Below, piece after piece: positions 12,501 to 25,400 of a DNA stretch of 64,000 nucleotides. This DNA comes from Trogon surrucura. Taxonomy: Eukaryota > Chordata > Aves > Trogoniformes > Trogonidae. Both the position numbers and the translations under genes were made by a program. The notes beneath the pieces are model-generated. The model did not search any database, was not told the DNA's origin, and was given only the letters and a program-made list of their open reading frames with translations. Position 1 is the first letter of the stretch. Each line of letters starts with the position of its first letter. The stretch spans positions 124,001 to 188,000 of the forward strand of contig CM036632.1 in assembly GCA_020746105.1 (NCBI GenBank). The letters run 5' to 3'.

Positions 12501-15500
12501 TTATCAAAATATGAACATTGCTAGTATGAAAGAGCTAACTAAGCAGTGAGAACACTGAAAATTAAGGTTAAAATTAACACTTAAAACCAGGAAAGTATCA
12601 TTTTTGTTTAGAAACCCGAAGAAACAAGAACAAAGGCTACATTCCACTGGGGTTCAAATACCTGCTTTTTTTTCTTTTTTTTTCCCCCCTTCTTTTTTTT
12701 TTTTTTTTGACAAAAGGTAAACAAACCTACCTTCTCTTTAACCTCAATGCTTTATTTCAAAAACTTTCGATTTTGTCTTAGCTCAGATGTACAAATACTC
12801 CCAGGGTACTAAGAACAGCTGTATACCTTCTACAAAATAGCATACAGAAGATGCAGTTCCTACCTACCTCATGAAGGCAAAGAAGGGATAGATGAAACCA
12901 ACTGATGCTCAGTTTACCAAACACAGTACAGCATTACTCATTTAGTACCTAAAGTTTTGGGGCAATACATAACAGAGAGATGTGGCAGCACCCCAAATAC
13001 AAATTGGGTTTTTTTTTTAATTTTAATATTCTAGTAGTTTAAAGGAGATACTAAAAAAGCATCACTACCAACAATCCCAGCTAAATTTGAATCATTCTCC
13101 CCCAAAACTATATGTGATAGTGATACTTGTTGCTCCCCATGAAAAAATTCTACCGATCCAATTCTTTGCAATTGGACACTAATGCTGATATGTAAAGGTT
13201 TGATTACTGAACTGTGATACCTGCAAACTGTCTCTATCTAACAGCATCATTAGAAAAAAGATGGTGGATGTATTTTCAGGTAAGTGGATTTAATTTCTGA
13301 ATAACTGTGCTTGTCTAACCTGGGTTGGTAGAATGTAGAAAGATCACAGTCTGAACTACAAAAACCATAAACATCTTTCTATAATTACAAGCTAAATATT
13401 TTACACACTCAGACATGCCATTACTGTTGAAGTGGTGTTAAATTTTATATAAAACTAACTGTTCAAGAAAATGTTAATATATTATAATGTGCTGTCAGTT
13501 AACCTACACTCAGAGCAGACAGTGCTTAATGAAGTACAATCACAATTTCTTCTGACCTAAACTTACAGTCTCACAGAAGCGAGACTATGCACCAAAACAT
13601 GCAGAGAGATGAAGTGCACAAAAAGGTATATTTGAATGTTTCACAATTTAACATATTTACATTACCAAAACACTGCAAGAATGAGCAATGTACAGACACC
13701 ACCCAGAGAAATTAAATTAGCTGACAACTGAATGAATTATAAGCTGAAAAGCATTATTTAATATGGGAACAAAAACCAGTGAATTCAGAAAGGATGATCT
13801 AAAACTTATCACAAAACTGGAAGTCCTCCCTGTTAAGGGAAATAGGTCTCCACAAGCCAGTTTAGCTCACTCAGTTGAGCATGGTGCTGAAACATCAAAG
13901 GTCGCGGGTTCGATTCCCCTTCGGTCCTCATGTGTTGCCTGATCTAGTTGAGAGGCGTCCCTGACCCTGACAGGGAGGGTTGGATTAAAATGATCTCTAA
14001 GGGTCCCCTTGCCAGCACTAGGCCATTCGTATAATTCTATCAATGAGACTGTATTCTTGTACACTGCAGTGTTTCTCACACAGCCCTCTGAAGCAATACT
14101 CGCACCAGCTCTTACTCCGTTTACAGAGGGAGGCAGGTCGGTCACAGAAGCAGAACAGCTAAAAGCTCTACGACAAAATCTCAAGTAACAATGGTTACTT
14201 CACTCCTTACTACAAAGAGGCCAACAAAAAAATAAATTGTCTTCTTTTCTCAGAGACTACAGTATCTGAAATTACTCTTCCCCTGAGCAGATTTCTATAT
14301 ACTAAACAAGCTTCCAACAAAACCACAAAGGGAACAAGCTATGTCAGGTCTTCTCTTTCAACTTCCACCCTAATTAGAGGTCACCAGCAACCTGCATTAC
14401 CCGATTCATTAGCCTCGCATGCACATCAGGGCTGCTTATTACCCACTTGTAACTGCACATTTCACACATACTGACAGCATCCACTCTGTGAAACACAAGA
14501 CGGAATTGCTTTTGTCTTCTGCCTATTTCTAACTATGTTCTTCATCATCCACAAACTTTTTTCATTCTATCATTCCTCATGTCACCTTTTTCCCTGTTAC
14601 ACTCATTCCTTTTCTAAGCACGACTAAGTTTTCTTCCTCAACAAATTACCATCTAGAATCTATAAAAATGCTTAAACTTAACACTGAGAACTACAAATAC
14701 CATATCAAACATATGGACAATATAGAACACGTGAATAAAGTGCCATCTCACTAGAGCCATAAAAATAATAAAAGAGAAGAAAAAGGAACCCAGAAGTCTC
14801 ACAATCTACAGTCTAACAGTAACCTTCTCTTTTTTACATTAGTAAATAACAATAGTTAAAGAACTCTGGCTAAATTCTAACAGTGACCAATCAAAACGTC
14901 TAGATTCACTTTAGCATGTAAATACCATGCAAAATCATTAATAGACTGAACAATTCAGAGTAACTGGCCACAATGCCTTACACACATTACAGATAGAAGA
15001 AAACACGCGTTGATTTCAACGTCTTCTCTCAAAGAGACAAAGTGGTGTCTGAACTTTAACCTTCCATGCTTAGGTATGCTAGAGACTAGCTCAGGGAGTC
15101 AACAACGAAAATGTAAACTCATTCAGTGAAGAATTAACAGCAACATATATGCAAAGAATTGCTTGGGCAAACGGGGCATCCAAAATTTGATTTCCCAGGT
15201 ACCTTCCTTATAGTAAAAAGCATTCTCTAACCGCATACTCCACATTTAAGAGTGTGCTGCCTGATTATCCTCACATGTTACACTAAGTACATCATGTTGA
15301 AATCACTAAGAAAAGCCGATTACACTAAGTATCTTCAAGGATATTTATGTGTAAACATAAATCCAATAAAAGCTGGGACACAGTAAGGTTAGTCATACAC
15401 TGCTTCATCCAGAATACTCAAAATAACCGGTCATAACGTCTTTCATACACTTTCATAACATTAGTCCAGGATTGGCTTCATCCCACACATACATGAAAAC

Positions 15501-18500
15501 ACATTGTATTTTCATGTGTAATTAGTGCTTTGGACACTAAAAAGAAACATTTTTGGTTTACTGTAATATAAAAATAATAAATTGCACTTCAAATGTGATC
15601 TTAGACAGTTGAAAGATGTAGCTACAGTTTGTGCAGACGTTAGTGAACTAACTTTAATCTTGCCAGCTTGAATATTAATAGACTGTCGTTGCAGCTATGC
15701 TACTTCACTCTGCTAACTAGTTAACTAGGTTTCTACAAGCTCTGAGCAAGTTTGAATCCTCACTGACACAATTAGTGTTGGGTATTCTGAAGTCATTTCC
15801 CCAAGTTTTGGGTGAATACCATAAACAAACAGACAGACCTATATTCTAATAGGTCTCAAGTTTTCTCTCTTGCAGATATTTTTTATACAAACAGGTGTCA
15901 ATGTTTACTAGACAGCAGCTGAAACTTGAGTTTCCTCTCTATTCAGTGTAGTCACCCCATATTTTGACTCTGTAAGTGTTCCATCCAAATTTTGCCACTT
16001 TTTGTAAGAATACTCAAAGCAAATGCTCCAGGTGTCTTACACATGTAAAGCACAAGTGCCAATAACACATGGGTGTGTGCTTATCTTTACCCCAGTTCTG
16101 GTTTTGCATTAAATATCTTCTCTACTACCAACAGTTTTTCCATCCGTGTCCATAAACTCCTAGATCCCTTTCCATAACTGCTCCTTTTTACAAGGATGCC
16201 CATTTAAACAAGACAACATTGCTGTATTTGTTTACTAATACTCTCCCACACCAATATTTAGTTCCAGCTGCAAGTGCCATGAATTTTAGAAGAAGCCCTA
16301 ATAACTTTGCCCTTAAACTTTCAATCACCTGGTTCAGTGAACCAGTGAAAAGTTAGTGTAGCTAACAACCACATTTCTTCTTAAGAATTAATCTTAAAGT
16401 GTATCTACAATCTAGCATTCACGGAGTCAGGAGACTCAAAATGCATGTGTATTTTCAAAGAATTTGAAAAGTATCTCCCAAAACGTTTAAATTATGATTC
16501 CAGTCTTAAACATTTCCACTTCAATCTCTATCAGGGCTGAGGCTCAAAGGAATCACAATGAATACTTAACCTGATCTTCATTTCAAACATACAAAGGACT
16601 TATTTACAGTGAAGTTTAACCTTTAGAAAGTAGTGACAAAACATAACCATTTTGTGCCAAGCACTCCAATAACAGTTGCTGTTAAAAATATATACTTTTC
16701 TAACCCCAACATCTTAGTTTCACACTTCACCTAGCTGGATCTCACAACACGGTTGCTAGACTGAACAGGCTTCAGGATTTTCTGCAGTCAGAACAGAACA
16801 ATATAGAACAGGATTTCTATGTCTCCACGTATGTACATTCTGTGACTGAATCCTTGCCAAAAATAAAAGTTCTGCTCTTTATAGCCTCTCCAACAAATTG
16901 TATTTAATCTCGTGACTACCTCCCAAGCTTTCCAATTTTTTCAAGTGACCTTGAATTGTGTACCAGAATCAGGTACATGATTCCAGCAGGACTCAAAAGT
17001 AGGACCAAGTACATACATCTCTCCAAACCATTTAACAGTCTCCCCAAGAACTGCATTAACACACTAGTTGGAAATGTCAAAAATTTATTTCCAGTGAATT
17101 ATCTTCATCTAGGTCAACATTAATCTGAAGACTCTCCTCAAATACTTTTCCAGAATGGGCACACTCAGAATCCATCTCACCAAGCTCTTGGCTCAAAGCT
17201 GTGCACTCTAATATGGGTGTCTAAAAAACTGACACTATTTACATATACTGAGCAACCAGAAGTTCTGCTAAAGGCAGAAATATGCACCAAAATACAAAAA
17301 TCTGGATTTAGAAATAATTGCTTTTTAATATTTGAGCTAAATGCCCAGAACATGTTTTTCTCAAACTGAGTGACCTAAGAACACTGAGCAGCAGCACGCT
17401 GCCAGTACTGACCAAAACTACACTAATAACACAACCCACCTAACTAGCCAGAAATCTCATGGACAAATAAAGTTTATCTTAGTTATATCTTAGAATAATG
17501 ACTGCAGTTAAGACAATCTTCAGTGGTGACAGTTAAGGATGTGCTGACAGGAAGATTTTCAACTTCTCTAAAATATTCAATGCTTGCTTCCTTCCTTAAC
17601 AGATTCTACCTCAGTGCAATTACACTTCAGAAAGGTACTAAAAATCAAGCATGACTGCTTTTGCCAAAAACCTTATTAAAAAGGCTGACAAACTTCTCAC
17701 TTAGAGGAACATCTAAGGAACAACATAAAAGTTTCGGGAAAAAAAAAAAGTATATAGATAAAATATGAAGGCACTGAAATAAGGAAATACCTGGCAGTAA
17801 AACTCAGAATACAAGTATAAAGCAAGTTAAACAAGCATGGAAAAATGAGCAGAACTCTATGTGTCTATTATTTCTGTATTTATACACTCTACAAAATAAA
17901 TCCCAGTGTGAACAATACAAAAATGCATATCACATTATAAAACATACTAAATTCAGAGAATCAATGTCACTACATCATTCCATTCAGCACTAGTTTTGCC
18001 ACAGGGTGTGCCAAGGTTAATCTTTCTTCCACTGCAATCGAAAACATATCTGATAGCAAGGGACAGGTTGCACTGCCTTGTTCAACATTAGCCCCTGAAG
18101 ATAATTTGAAGGCAAATATGCTGCCTTTCTTGAAGCCTTTCAATTCTTTTTAACAGCAAGCACTGAGGAAATCTTATAATTTATGTAGTTCCATAACAAA
18201 AAAACATTGGTGTGGAAATCACAGTAGAGGAAAACCACTCTCTATGCAATTGATATTTGTAAAGTACAACCTATGAACCATTTCAGCTTCTTATTCTCAT
18301 TCCTAATAAACCCATCCAGCTAATCCCTTTCAGAACTTCTTAATGTATCAATGTGGTTAATTTTGATATACCTCACTTGTTGGCTTCAGGCAGAAACAAC
18401 TCCATTATTAATGTTTGGGTTTGCTTCTAGGTTTGTTCTGAACCAAGCTAAGTATTTGTTATGACTTCATTTTCTAAAGATTCAGATTTGGCATTCTTGC

Positions 18501-21500
18501 AAAGCAGATAAGACTGTGAACCAAACTTTTTTTCTTCAAAGGCATATATTTACTGGTGTACAAGCTATCTTAATATGTGCTCTTACGCTTAATCTTGCTT
18601 CCAGATGTGCAACCTGCCTCCCTCCCTTTTAAGAGTCAGGACAACATTAGAGCTTTCCACAAGTTGGTTTAATTCACTTAAATTATAAAAAAATATGCCT
18701 CCTCCTGACCAAAGAAACATGAAACGTGTCTGTGAACTATAGAACACGTTTTGTATTATGAGCACGATTCAGTATTAACCTGTTGAAAATACATTCAAAA
18801 CTTCCCAAAGTGAGTTACTGAAGTGCAACCCAGACAAATTTCCCACACAGGAAACGTGATGTATCTTGTTAAGGCTAGATTTTTCATAGTTCTTTCAAAC
18901 AGAGGGCTGTAGCTATTAATTCTGATCATCTCGTCAGCTGGCTCATCCCTCAGGATTCTCCCTGTCCCACCTCTCCCACATCCTCCTCTGGAGGTAGAGA
19001 CAAATATGCCTAGGATGAGTATAACAGGCATCACCCTACATAAAAGCTCAAATACACATTTTCTCTTGCTTTAAAGTTTAAAACTAGGTGTTTAAAACCC
19101 ATGTGATTTTTAGGAAAAAAACACAACGGAATCAAACCCAGGGAATTATAGGTCAAAGACCAGCTCTAATGCTCCAGGCTTTAAGAGGGCAGTATCCTTA
19201 TCCATTGGCTGTGCCTTATCAGAACGACTGTTCTATGAGCACAAAATTGTGCTGCATAGTAGTCATTGTAAATAAACTTTAGTATACAATTAAGAAATGT
19301 GTCTATTTAGTATCATGTTACAGCTCATAACTGGACTCCAAAAAGTAAAAGCATGAGGTAAAAAAAAAAAAAAAATCTACTACTAGATTTTGATTTACCT
19401 ATTTGTGGGAAAGGAGAAGAACCAGAATCCAGGATGATAACACAAATATCACCAACTATTCCCTTGTGCTAATCAGTTAAAGGCATCTAATATTTCAAAA
19501 TCAAACCATACAGACAATCTACTGATGTACTGTTGTATCAAGATGGTACATTCACAGTCTGGTGAGATGTCAGGGAAGGATTTTTTTTCTCTCTTGAAAG
19601 GACATCTACGATATCTGTTATCATTCACAAGGAAACAAAGGAACTGCTCGCATGTTTTGCTGTTTACAGCTGATGAAGAATCTCAAGACTCTGACTCAAA
19701 TCCTTGGAAGAAAGGCTCTCTGTGTTTACGTAATCTTAGGTACTGTAATTAATACACTATGAAGGGTAATCTAAGAGGTAGACCACTTCTGCAAAACCCA
19801 AGATGACAAGTGACTGCAGAAATCAGACTCTGAACAGTTTAAGTGAAAATCAATGACTACAGATGGTCAAGACAACGGGACATAAAACTCTGACACACAC
19901 TGTACTGAAAAGAAGACCACAGTGCACATTTAACCAAGAAAGGCATTCCTTTTTGTACATCAAATTTAGACATCCAGGTTCAAAAGCCTACAGAATGCAT
20001 CTCTGAATAACAGGTTCTCCCCTAAATCCAGATTTTCAACAAGAATCTGTAGTTCTAGCTACTGCTTGCCTCATGTTACTGATTTGCACAATAATCTATC
20101 ACAGATAACTAAATCGGCTACAATTTTATAAAAAACACTATTCACAACGACAGGCCAATACAATTTGCTTGCATCTAGCTAAAGTAGTTTACATTAGACT
20201 TCTGTATTGGCAAAAAAGGATGACAGTAATATCTAAGCAGCTCAAATAGTGTATAGGCATATTCCTTGTAAGCAAAGTATATCTTTCTATAGCTGTGACT
20301 GCAGCTAGCTTTAACTTGTCATGCACATCATAACAACTATAACTACATTAAGTCTAGAAATGTGAGAAAAAAATCATCAGGTGTCTCCATATCCTACGTA
20401 ATAGTTAAATAACCTTGGCATAAATTTATGATTTCCTGCTACAACCCAAAAATATAAGTGCAGTAAAAAAGAAAACGTTTAGATTAACAGCCTCACAATT
20501 TTTTCCCAAGATAACAACACCTTAGGGAATGTGCCTGTGAAAGACAGTTCATTTCATCAATTGAGAAAAATGGCAGCCACAGTCCTTAACAAGAACTAAA
20601 GCATTTATTCTAAGAAGGTGCCTTCTCTCTCTAGCTTGTGACACTAAGAAATAGCAAATAAGCACCTTTTTGCAGGGGAACACCTGAAACAGGTACCTTA
20701 ATTTACTGTCTTATCTTTTATTTAAGAAACCTTACAAGAAAGCGTTCATACTCACTCTCAAGTAAAGGCAGTTTCTGACCTCCCAGCAAGCCACTTCCAT
20801 TTTCAAATTCATTTTAATAGGTCAGTTTAAGCTAATCCTCTCTTAAAAAAACCCATCAAGCCCAACAAAAACTAACGCCCACACTGTCACACTTCAAGTT
20901 GCTGGAGTTTTTTTCCCTCTAACTCTGGAATGCTATTCAGGTTCTATTCTCTGACTTCTTAAGCATTTAAACATCATTTCTGGAAGTTATGCATGAGAAA
21001 ATGAAGCCATTTCCTAATAGTCTTGCTGGAAAAAAAAAAGTTAGTGTATAAAAATCAACTCTTTATTTTCAGACTGTTGGTTATATATTCAAGTGCTAAA
21101 AGCTCTTCCCTTCTTTTCCCTAAGTGTACTTTACTGGAAGTCCATTTTTGTCCATTATGTACCAAAATCTCTTTCAGTCACCACTGCATACAAATACTTT
21201 CTATCCATCACTACATACCACTCCATAAATAAAATCTTTATCAGTGACTTTTCTTTCCCTACTAAATATGAGTCTGAATGAATACCTGAATAATCAATAT
21301 CAGCCATTATCTGCAGAGTAAGTAATACTTTACTCAAAGAATTGTTGGAACACAAAACGTTATAACTGAGTGAGAGAATTACCGAAAGGAGATTGATCTG
21401 GTTCTCGAAATTGAACAAGAGAGTGATGACAGTGCAGAAATAACACAACACCAGAGCAGATATTTAATGCTAAAACTAAACCCGGCCAGACAACATGAAA

Positions 21501-22209
21501 AACCGAACTAATAATAGGACGATCCTTACACTCTCTTCGCTGTATTTATAAGCAGTTGCGTTACTCGAGAACCCAAGCGCTTGGCACGAAACCCGCCCAT
21601 CCTCAGAAACTAAGCTCCCTTGAAGTACACGGGCTCGTCAAGCAACACGACCCTTCAGAAACTCCCCCGACGACAGCCGAGGCCGTCGCTGCCGCTCCTG
21701 CGGCCTCTCACGGCAGCACCGAGCCCCGCGCTCCCTCTCTACCCTGCCTCCCCGCCAGCGGGAACACCGGCGCCCTGCCCCGCGGGAGGGCCGCGCAGCA
21801 CACCGAGCCCCCGCCAGGGCCGGCTCCCACGCGGGATCGAGGCATCCGCCCGCCGCGCTCCCTCGCCGGGGCCCGGCGGGGCGCAGCGGCGGGGCCGGGG
21901 CCCGGCGGGGCGGAGCTGCAGGCCGGGACCGCGGAGGGGGAGCGACGCGGCGGGGCCCGCGCTCACCTTGTCCGAGTCCAGGTCGGGGTCGGCCTGGCAC
22001 AGGCGGAAGAGGAAGGACTTGGGGTCCCTGCAGAGCGTCTGCCGAGTGGTCAGGAAGCAGGTGCCCCCCACGTTCAGCCGGACCCACTTGCCAGGCACGG
22101 CACCGGGCGGCGGCGCTGAGCTGCACCGGCGGCAGGGCCCGCCGGGGCCTCCCAGGCCGAGGCCGCCGAGCGGGGGAACCGGGAAATCGCAGTGGTTCTC
22201 CGCCGCCAT
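6410..22209 (-). CDS. KCTD5: KCTD5 gene (BTB/POZ Cullin-3 adaptor), five exons seen
   Basis: KCTD5 is a cytosolic BTB-domain protein that forms pentamers, binds Cullin-3 and presents substrates, including G-protein beta-gamma subunits, for ubiquitylation. Coding exons in order are 22209-21967, 12053-11945, 10777-10686, 9708-9613 and 6526-6410; all introns are GT-AG and the phases join. The product has a Gly/Pro-rich N terminus (1-40), a BTB domain starting at [10 protein letters not shown] (41-50), and a C-terminal region ending in the divergent fifth exon. Exons 1-4 give 180 residues very close to human KCTD5 (234 residues). The start is set by MAAENHCDF, matching the human MAENHCE. Paralogues KCTD2 and KCTD17 are alternatives, but the neighbour PDPK1 favours KCTD5. 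The true stop codon is unresolved: reading through exon 5 reaches a stop at 6284, while splicing at 6410 needs a last exon I could not find. Confidence 0.9.
6527..9612 (-). other. KCTD5 intron 4
   Basis: An intron of about 3.1 kb with a GTAAAA donor at its right end and a TTTCAG acceptor at its left. It is AT-rich and I recognise no repeat or embedded RNA gene. Confidence 0.7.
9613..9708 (-). CDS. KCTD5: KCTD5 exon 4
   Basis: A 96-nt exon in phase 0 encoding residues 149-180. It starts [16 protein letters not shown] and ends MSDGWKFEQ, which as far as I can recall equals human KCTD5 throughout. The acceptor is TTCTTGAAG and the donor CAG|GTAAAA. Confidence 0.95.
9709..10685 (-). other. KCTD5 intron 3
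   Basis: A 977-bp intron with a GTGAGG donor and a TTGAAG acceptor. It contains T-runs near 9825-9850 and no recognised gene or repeat family. Confidence 0.7.
10686..10777 (-). CDS. KCTD5: KCTD5 exon 3
   Basis: A 92-nt exon encoding the end of the BTB fold and the following helix, residues 118-148: [20 protein letters not shown] then [11 protein letters not shown]. Only one substitution (KISQ for KTSQ) is apparent against human. The acceptor is CATACTAG and the donor CAG|GTGAGG. Confidence 0.95.
10778..11944 (-). other. KCTD5 intron 2
   Basis: A 1.17-kb intron. Around 10848-10905 it has a decayed reverse-strand CR1 3' tail (CAGAATCACA, ATCACAGAACGTTAGGGGTTGG). Nothing else is recognised. 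Confidence 0.6.
10848..10905 (-). repeat. CR1 tail remnant
   Basis: A short, degraded match to the CR1 3' end in reverse orientation. The AGAATCACA repeats and the AACGTTAGGGGTTGG segment are the visible landmarks. It is too short to assign a subfamily. Confidence 0.6.
11945..12053 (-). CDS. KCTD5: KCTD5 exon 2
   Basis: A 109-nt exon coding residues 82-118, the core of the BTB fold: [20 protein letters not shown], then [17 protein letters not shown]. It appears identical to human KCTD5. The acceptor is TTAATCTAG and the donor GAAG|GTAAGA. On the coding strand a long G/T-rich tract lies just upstream of the acceptor. Confidence 0.96.
12064..12285. repeat. (CAAAA)n-type low-complexity tract
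   Basis: About 220 bp of imperfect AAAAC, CAAA and CCAAAC units on the plus strand, so TTTTG-rich in the sense of KCTD5. It ends about 10 bp upstream of the exon 2 acceptor and likely includes the branchpoint and pyrimidine-rich region. Confidence 0.9.
12666..12710. repeat. Poly-T tract
   Basis: A run of T interrupted by short C stretches on the plus strand, within KCTD5 intron 1. It is simple sequence and probably length-variable. Confidence 0.85.
13855..14040 (+). repeat. tRNA-headed SINE with CR1-like tail
   Basis: The first ~75 bp (13855-13929) resemble a tRNA gene: an A-box-like TTAGCTCACTCAGTTGAGC at 13861 and a perfect B-box GGTTCGATTCC at 13907-13917. The anticodon arm is degraded, so it is not a working tRNA; similarity is closest to tRNA-Ile. 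The last ~65 bp (GGATTAAAATGATCTCTAAG from 13982, then GGCCATTC) match a CR1 3' tail. Such chimeras use CR1 reverse transcriptase; TguSINE1 of songbirds is a known example, though the tail here differs from the TguSINE1 tail I remember. Confidence 0.8.
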
Positions 22210-22440
22210 CCTCGCCGCCGCCGCCAGAAGGTCCACCCCGGCCACGGGTCCCGGGGCGCGCCGCCCACCGGAAGCGTGCCGCTCGAAGGGCTCCCCCCGC
22301 CCGCCCCGCCCGGCGCCTGCGTCCTCGGCGCCGCTCACGACGCCCCCGCGGCGGCCCCGGGCAAAGCGACCGGCGCCGGGGCCGCGAGGGTCGCAGGCTC
22401 CCCCCGCGCCCGCGGAAGGAAGAGGCGGAGGCGAGGCCAG
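21600..22440 (-). promoter_or_regulatory. KCTD5: CpG-island promoter of KCTD5
   Basis: A strongly GC- and CpG-rich block that covers exon 1 and about 230 bp upstream of the start codon, flanked by AT-rich DNA. No TATA box is evident, as is usual for housekeeping genes. Several long open frames here arise from GC richness and are not called as genes. The right boundary touches the PDPK1 polyadenylation signal. Confidence 0.85.
21967..22209 (-). CDS. KCTD5: KCTD5 exon 1 (start)
   Basis: The exon codes residues 1-81, starting [20 protein letters not shown], then a CRRC motif as in human KCTD5, then the BTB start [19 protein letters not shown] and [20 protein letters not shown]. The donor is AAG|GTGAGC. 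The frame is open upstream to an ATG at 22338, but the match to the human N terminus sets the start at 22209. Confidence 0.95.
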
Positions 22441-25400
22441 GACCCTACATGCCTTTATTACAGACTACCAAGCATAAGTGAAATCCATCATCCAGTCACT
22501 AACTACACATCTACAGCACACAGATCTGTCGAGAGGAGAATAAACAGTCATTAAATTATGAGATATGATTAAATCATCGACCAATAGAAAATTTATATAA
22601 TAAAGCCAGAAAAGGTGTAAAATATAGTTTACAATAATTATTCACATTCAAGGCTGTACATCAATACATACAACACCATGGCCCCGAACATGAATTCAAT
22701 CCAAATAATTCATATATTAGAATTTAAATAACACAGACTGAACTAGAGGCCAACAAGAGCCAGCAAATAACCTTATAAGAATAAAAATACAAAAGTGTGT
22801 ATCTTATATCATTGCATTATTTGCTTCTGTCTTCACGAGTTCTTGGAGGAGGGGAGAGTGTTGTGTGGTGTTTGTTGAAGGGGTAGGGGTGGTTTGGTTT
22901 TTTTGTTGCTTTTTTTTTTCCTTTTTTTTTAATCTGTACATCACAGTTACAGCTACAAACCAGGTAGAGAATATTACACACATAACTGACTGCCACCACT
23001 CTGAAAACAGCTAGCATACAACTATCAGAACTGATTATGGTTCCTGGTTCCTATTTTCTCTCTTTTGTCAGATACAGTAATTTTAAGTTCTGCTACAATT
23101 TAGAACATCTGCCACATCCAGAGTTAGTACACAGTCATAGGAAGCTTTGTCAAATGGCAATCACCTACAGTCACTACCACGCTGACAGACAGACCAGGTT
23201 ACCAGGTGCTTATGAACCTCTCCAATTGTTTGCTGTATAAAAGTCAGATTTCTGCTAGGAAAGAGGAAACATTCTTAAATTACCAGTCTTATCTTAAACT
23301 GAAAGCATGCCATTTTGGGTCAGAGGATTACCTGTCTGTAAACTCACTGGATCAACTGATGGACAATCTGTGTCATGACGCTTTGCAGGAGCACTTCCAT
23401 TTGAATTAGTAAAATATTTGCATAAAATACTACGGGTATTCAGCAAAATTTCAGATATAAATACCACACCTATTCATGTAATTCACCAGTAGAAAGAATG
23501 ATAAGAATCCACAGTCCACATCTTTAGGCAACTATTAATGCACACGTTCTCTCCTCAGGAAGGTGTTGAAATCAAATGCTTTGTCCAAAGGCCAAATGAA
23601 GTAACTGTGTTGATTTCAGTAAATCATTTTGAAGAAACTGTTAAAATGTACATGTGGGAAACTCTCAGGACTCTTCATAGTTCCCAGAACAAAACGCAGC
23701 TACATCAAGCATGTTAAATTAACCATCTTGAACTATGAAAATGGATTACAATCATCACATCTTTTTTTCAACCTATAGAACTTTTTTCTAGGCTTATATA
23801 TAGCAGATACTTCACAACTAAATCATGTCAGAAGAAAAGCAGAGCACAGTCGGATTTGATAGTTTGTCTTCAGTGCTGAGCAAATCAGATCTTAATAGGT
23901 AATATCAGTCTGCTCACAATGCCTCAACATCACACCTGAAGCAAGTCTTTCTTAACATAAATCTGTCTCAAAACTGGACCTTAAGGCTAATGGCAACAAA
24001 CTCATCTCTCCAGCTGAAGCAGTTTTAAACCTCCTGTGACTGGACATTGAATAAAACAGTGCAATTCAAACATCCTTTCTAGCAGCAGTACTTCAAGAAC
24101 CACCTCAGAGAAAACAGATGCAATAAACACTTTCCTGAAGTTCTCAAGCAAAACAAAACAGCAACATCGCTGACTGAATTCTTTATAACTGGATTGGCAA
24201 TTGTTCGAAATACAAAATATGGAATGAATTAATCAGCAAATTGGGTTTTCAGTAGGTTTGCAGTGAGGCATCTGAAGAAGAGTCCTCAAGTGCCCAATGA
24301 CCATTTTTGTGCTTTGAAAGTCTCAGATAAAGAGCAGAGAAAAGAACTGGCTTATCTGCAGCTCTGAAGAACGTTCCTTGTACATCTCATTCCAGGAACT
24401 CCCATGAACCACAGGAGTGATGGTCAGGACAAGGATGTGAACCTATAAGCTTCAGTAAAACAGGAGCCAGCCTTTTATAGTATGCAGCACCCACCAGGAC
24501 ACATTTAAGTGGAAAATCTGGTGAAACACACTTAAATTCACGATTGTTTCATCTTGCCTCATGCTATTCTTTTGCCATCTTTCAAAACCACCAATTTCAC
24601 TTATAGTCCAAGACACACAGGCATCTCTCCCAGAAAAGTTGTAGTCCCTTCCCAAAAAGTCAGCAGCTAAGGAAGACTTGATCTGGAACACTGAAGTTCT
24701 ATGGGGAGGGATGCCTATAAGAGACACTCATGGTTTTCTAATGAGAGCATTGCCAACAGAAAAAAAGGCATACCAGACTGCAGATGTCAGCCTTCCATGC
24801 ATTCTCTTGATAGCTTACTGCTGTCAAGATTTCTTTGGCTGAAAGCTTTTGGTGGGCAGAACAGAAGTCTACTGAGAGAGGATTTTCAAGGTGTGAAAAG
24901 CAGAGTAATTACTTCATTATGCCAAAATGACTACAAGTCTAAATATCACATAAAACATGTTTAAGCATTCCTGGATTTTCACTTAGTGAACAAGCCTATG
25001 GACATGACTCCATCTCCTAATGAAGCTAAGGTGTTCACTATTAGCAGAACAACTTTGCCTGACTGTTTACTTGAGACCACACTTTGTCTCACCGAACAGC
25101 AGTGGCACTACACTGTCCATCACTGCTGAACTCTTCTGCACAAAGTTGGGGAAATGTCTACATCTCTATACCAAAGACTAAATTCAAAAGTTGCCTCCAG
25201 CGGACACAACACACCGATGGAATTTGACAGCCGGAGAAGAAATGGATAGCTCTGCAACAAAGTTCCAGTATGTATCACCTTGGTTAGAACAGTAAATACA
25301 GGTATAATACAGGCACAGACAGAAGGTGTACTGTGCTATTCAGAGTCTAGTGACAAGGAGCGTACCTTGTATGTGATGAAATTTCTCATGATGCAAAGGG

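Larger units (their letters stand above)
12054..21966 (-). other. KCTD5 intron 1
   Basis: The first intron is 9.9 kb. It contains a CAAA-type tract (12064-12285), a T-run (12666-12710), a tRNA/CR1 SINE (13855-14040) and otherwise AT-rich sequence without recognisable genes. Open frames such as the one at 18795-19034 match no family I know. Confidence 0.75.

Noticed and set aside
13855-13929. A functional tRNA gene
   Set aside because: The anticodon arm and acceptor stem are degraded and the unit continues into a CR1 tail, so it is a SINE head.
18795-19034. A 79-codon minus-strand open frame in KCTD5 intron 1
   Set aside because: No domain, no splice sites in a matching phase, and a length expected by chance in 10 kb of intron.
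21556-22554. Open frames of 187-285 codons on the plus strand across KCTD5 exon 1
   Set aside because: They are antisense shadows of the CpG island and exon 1 and show no recognisable domain.
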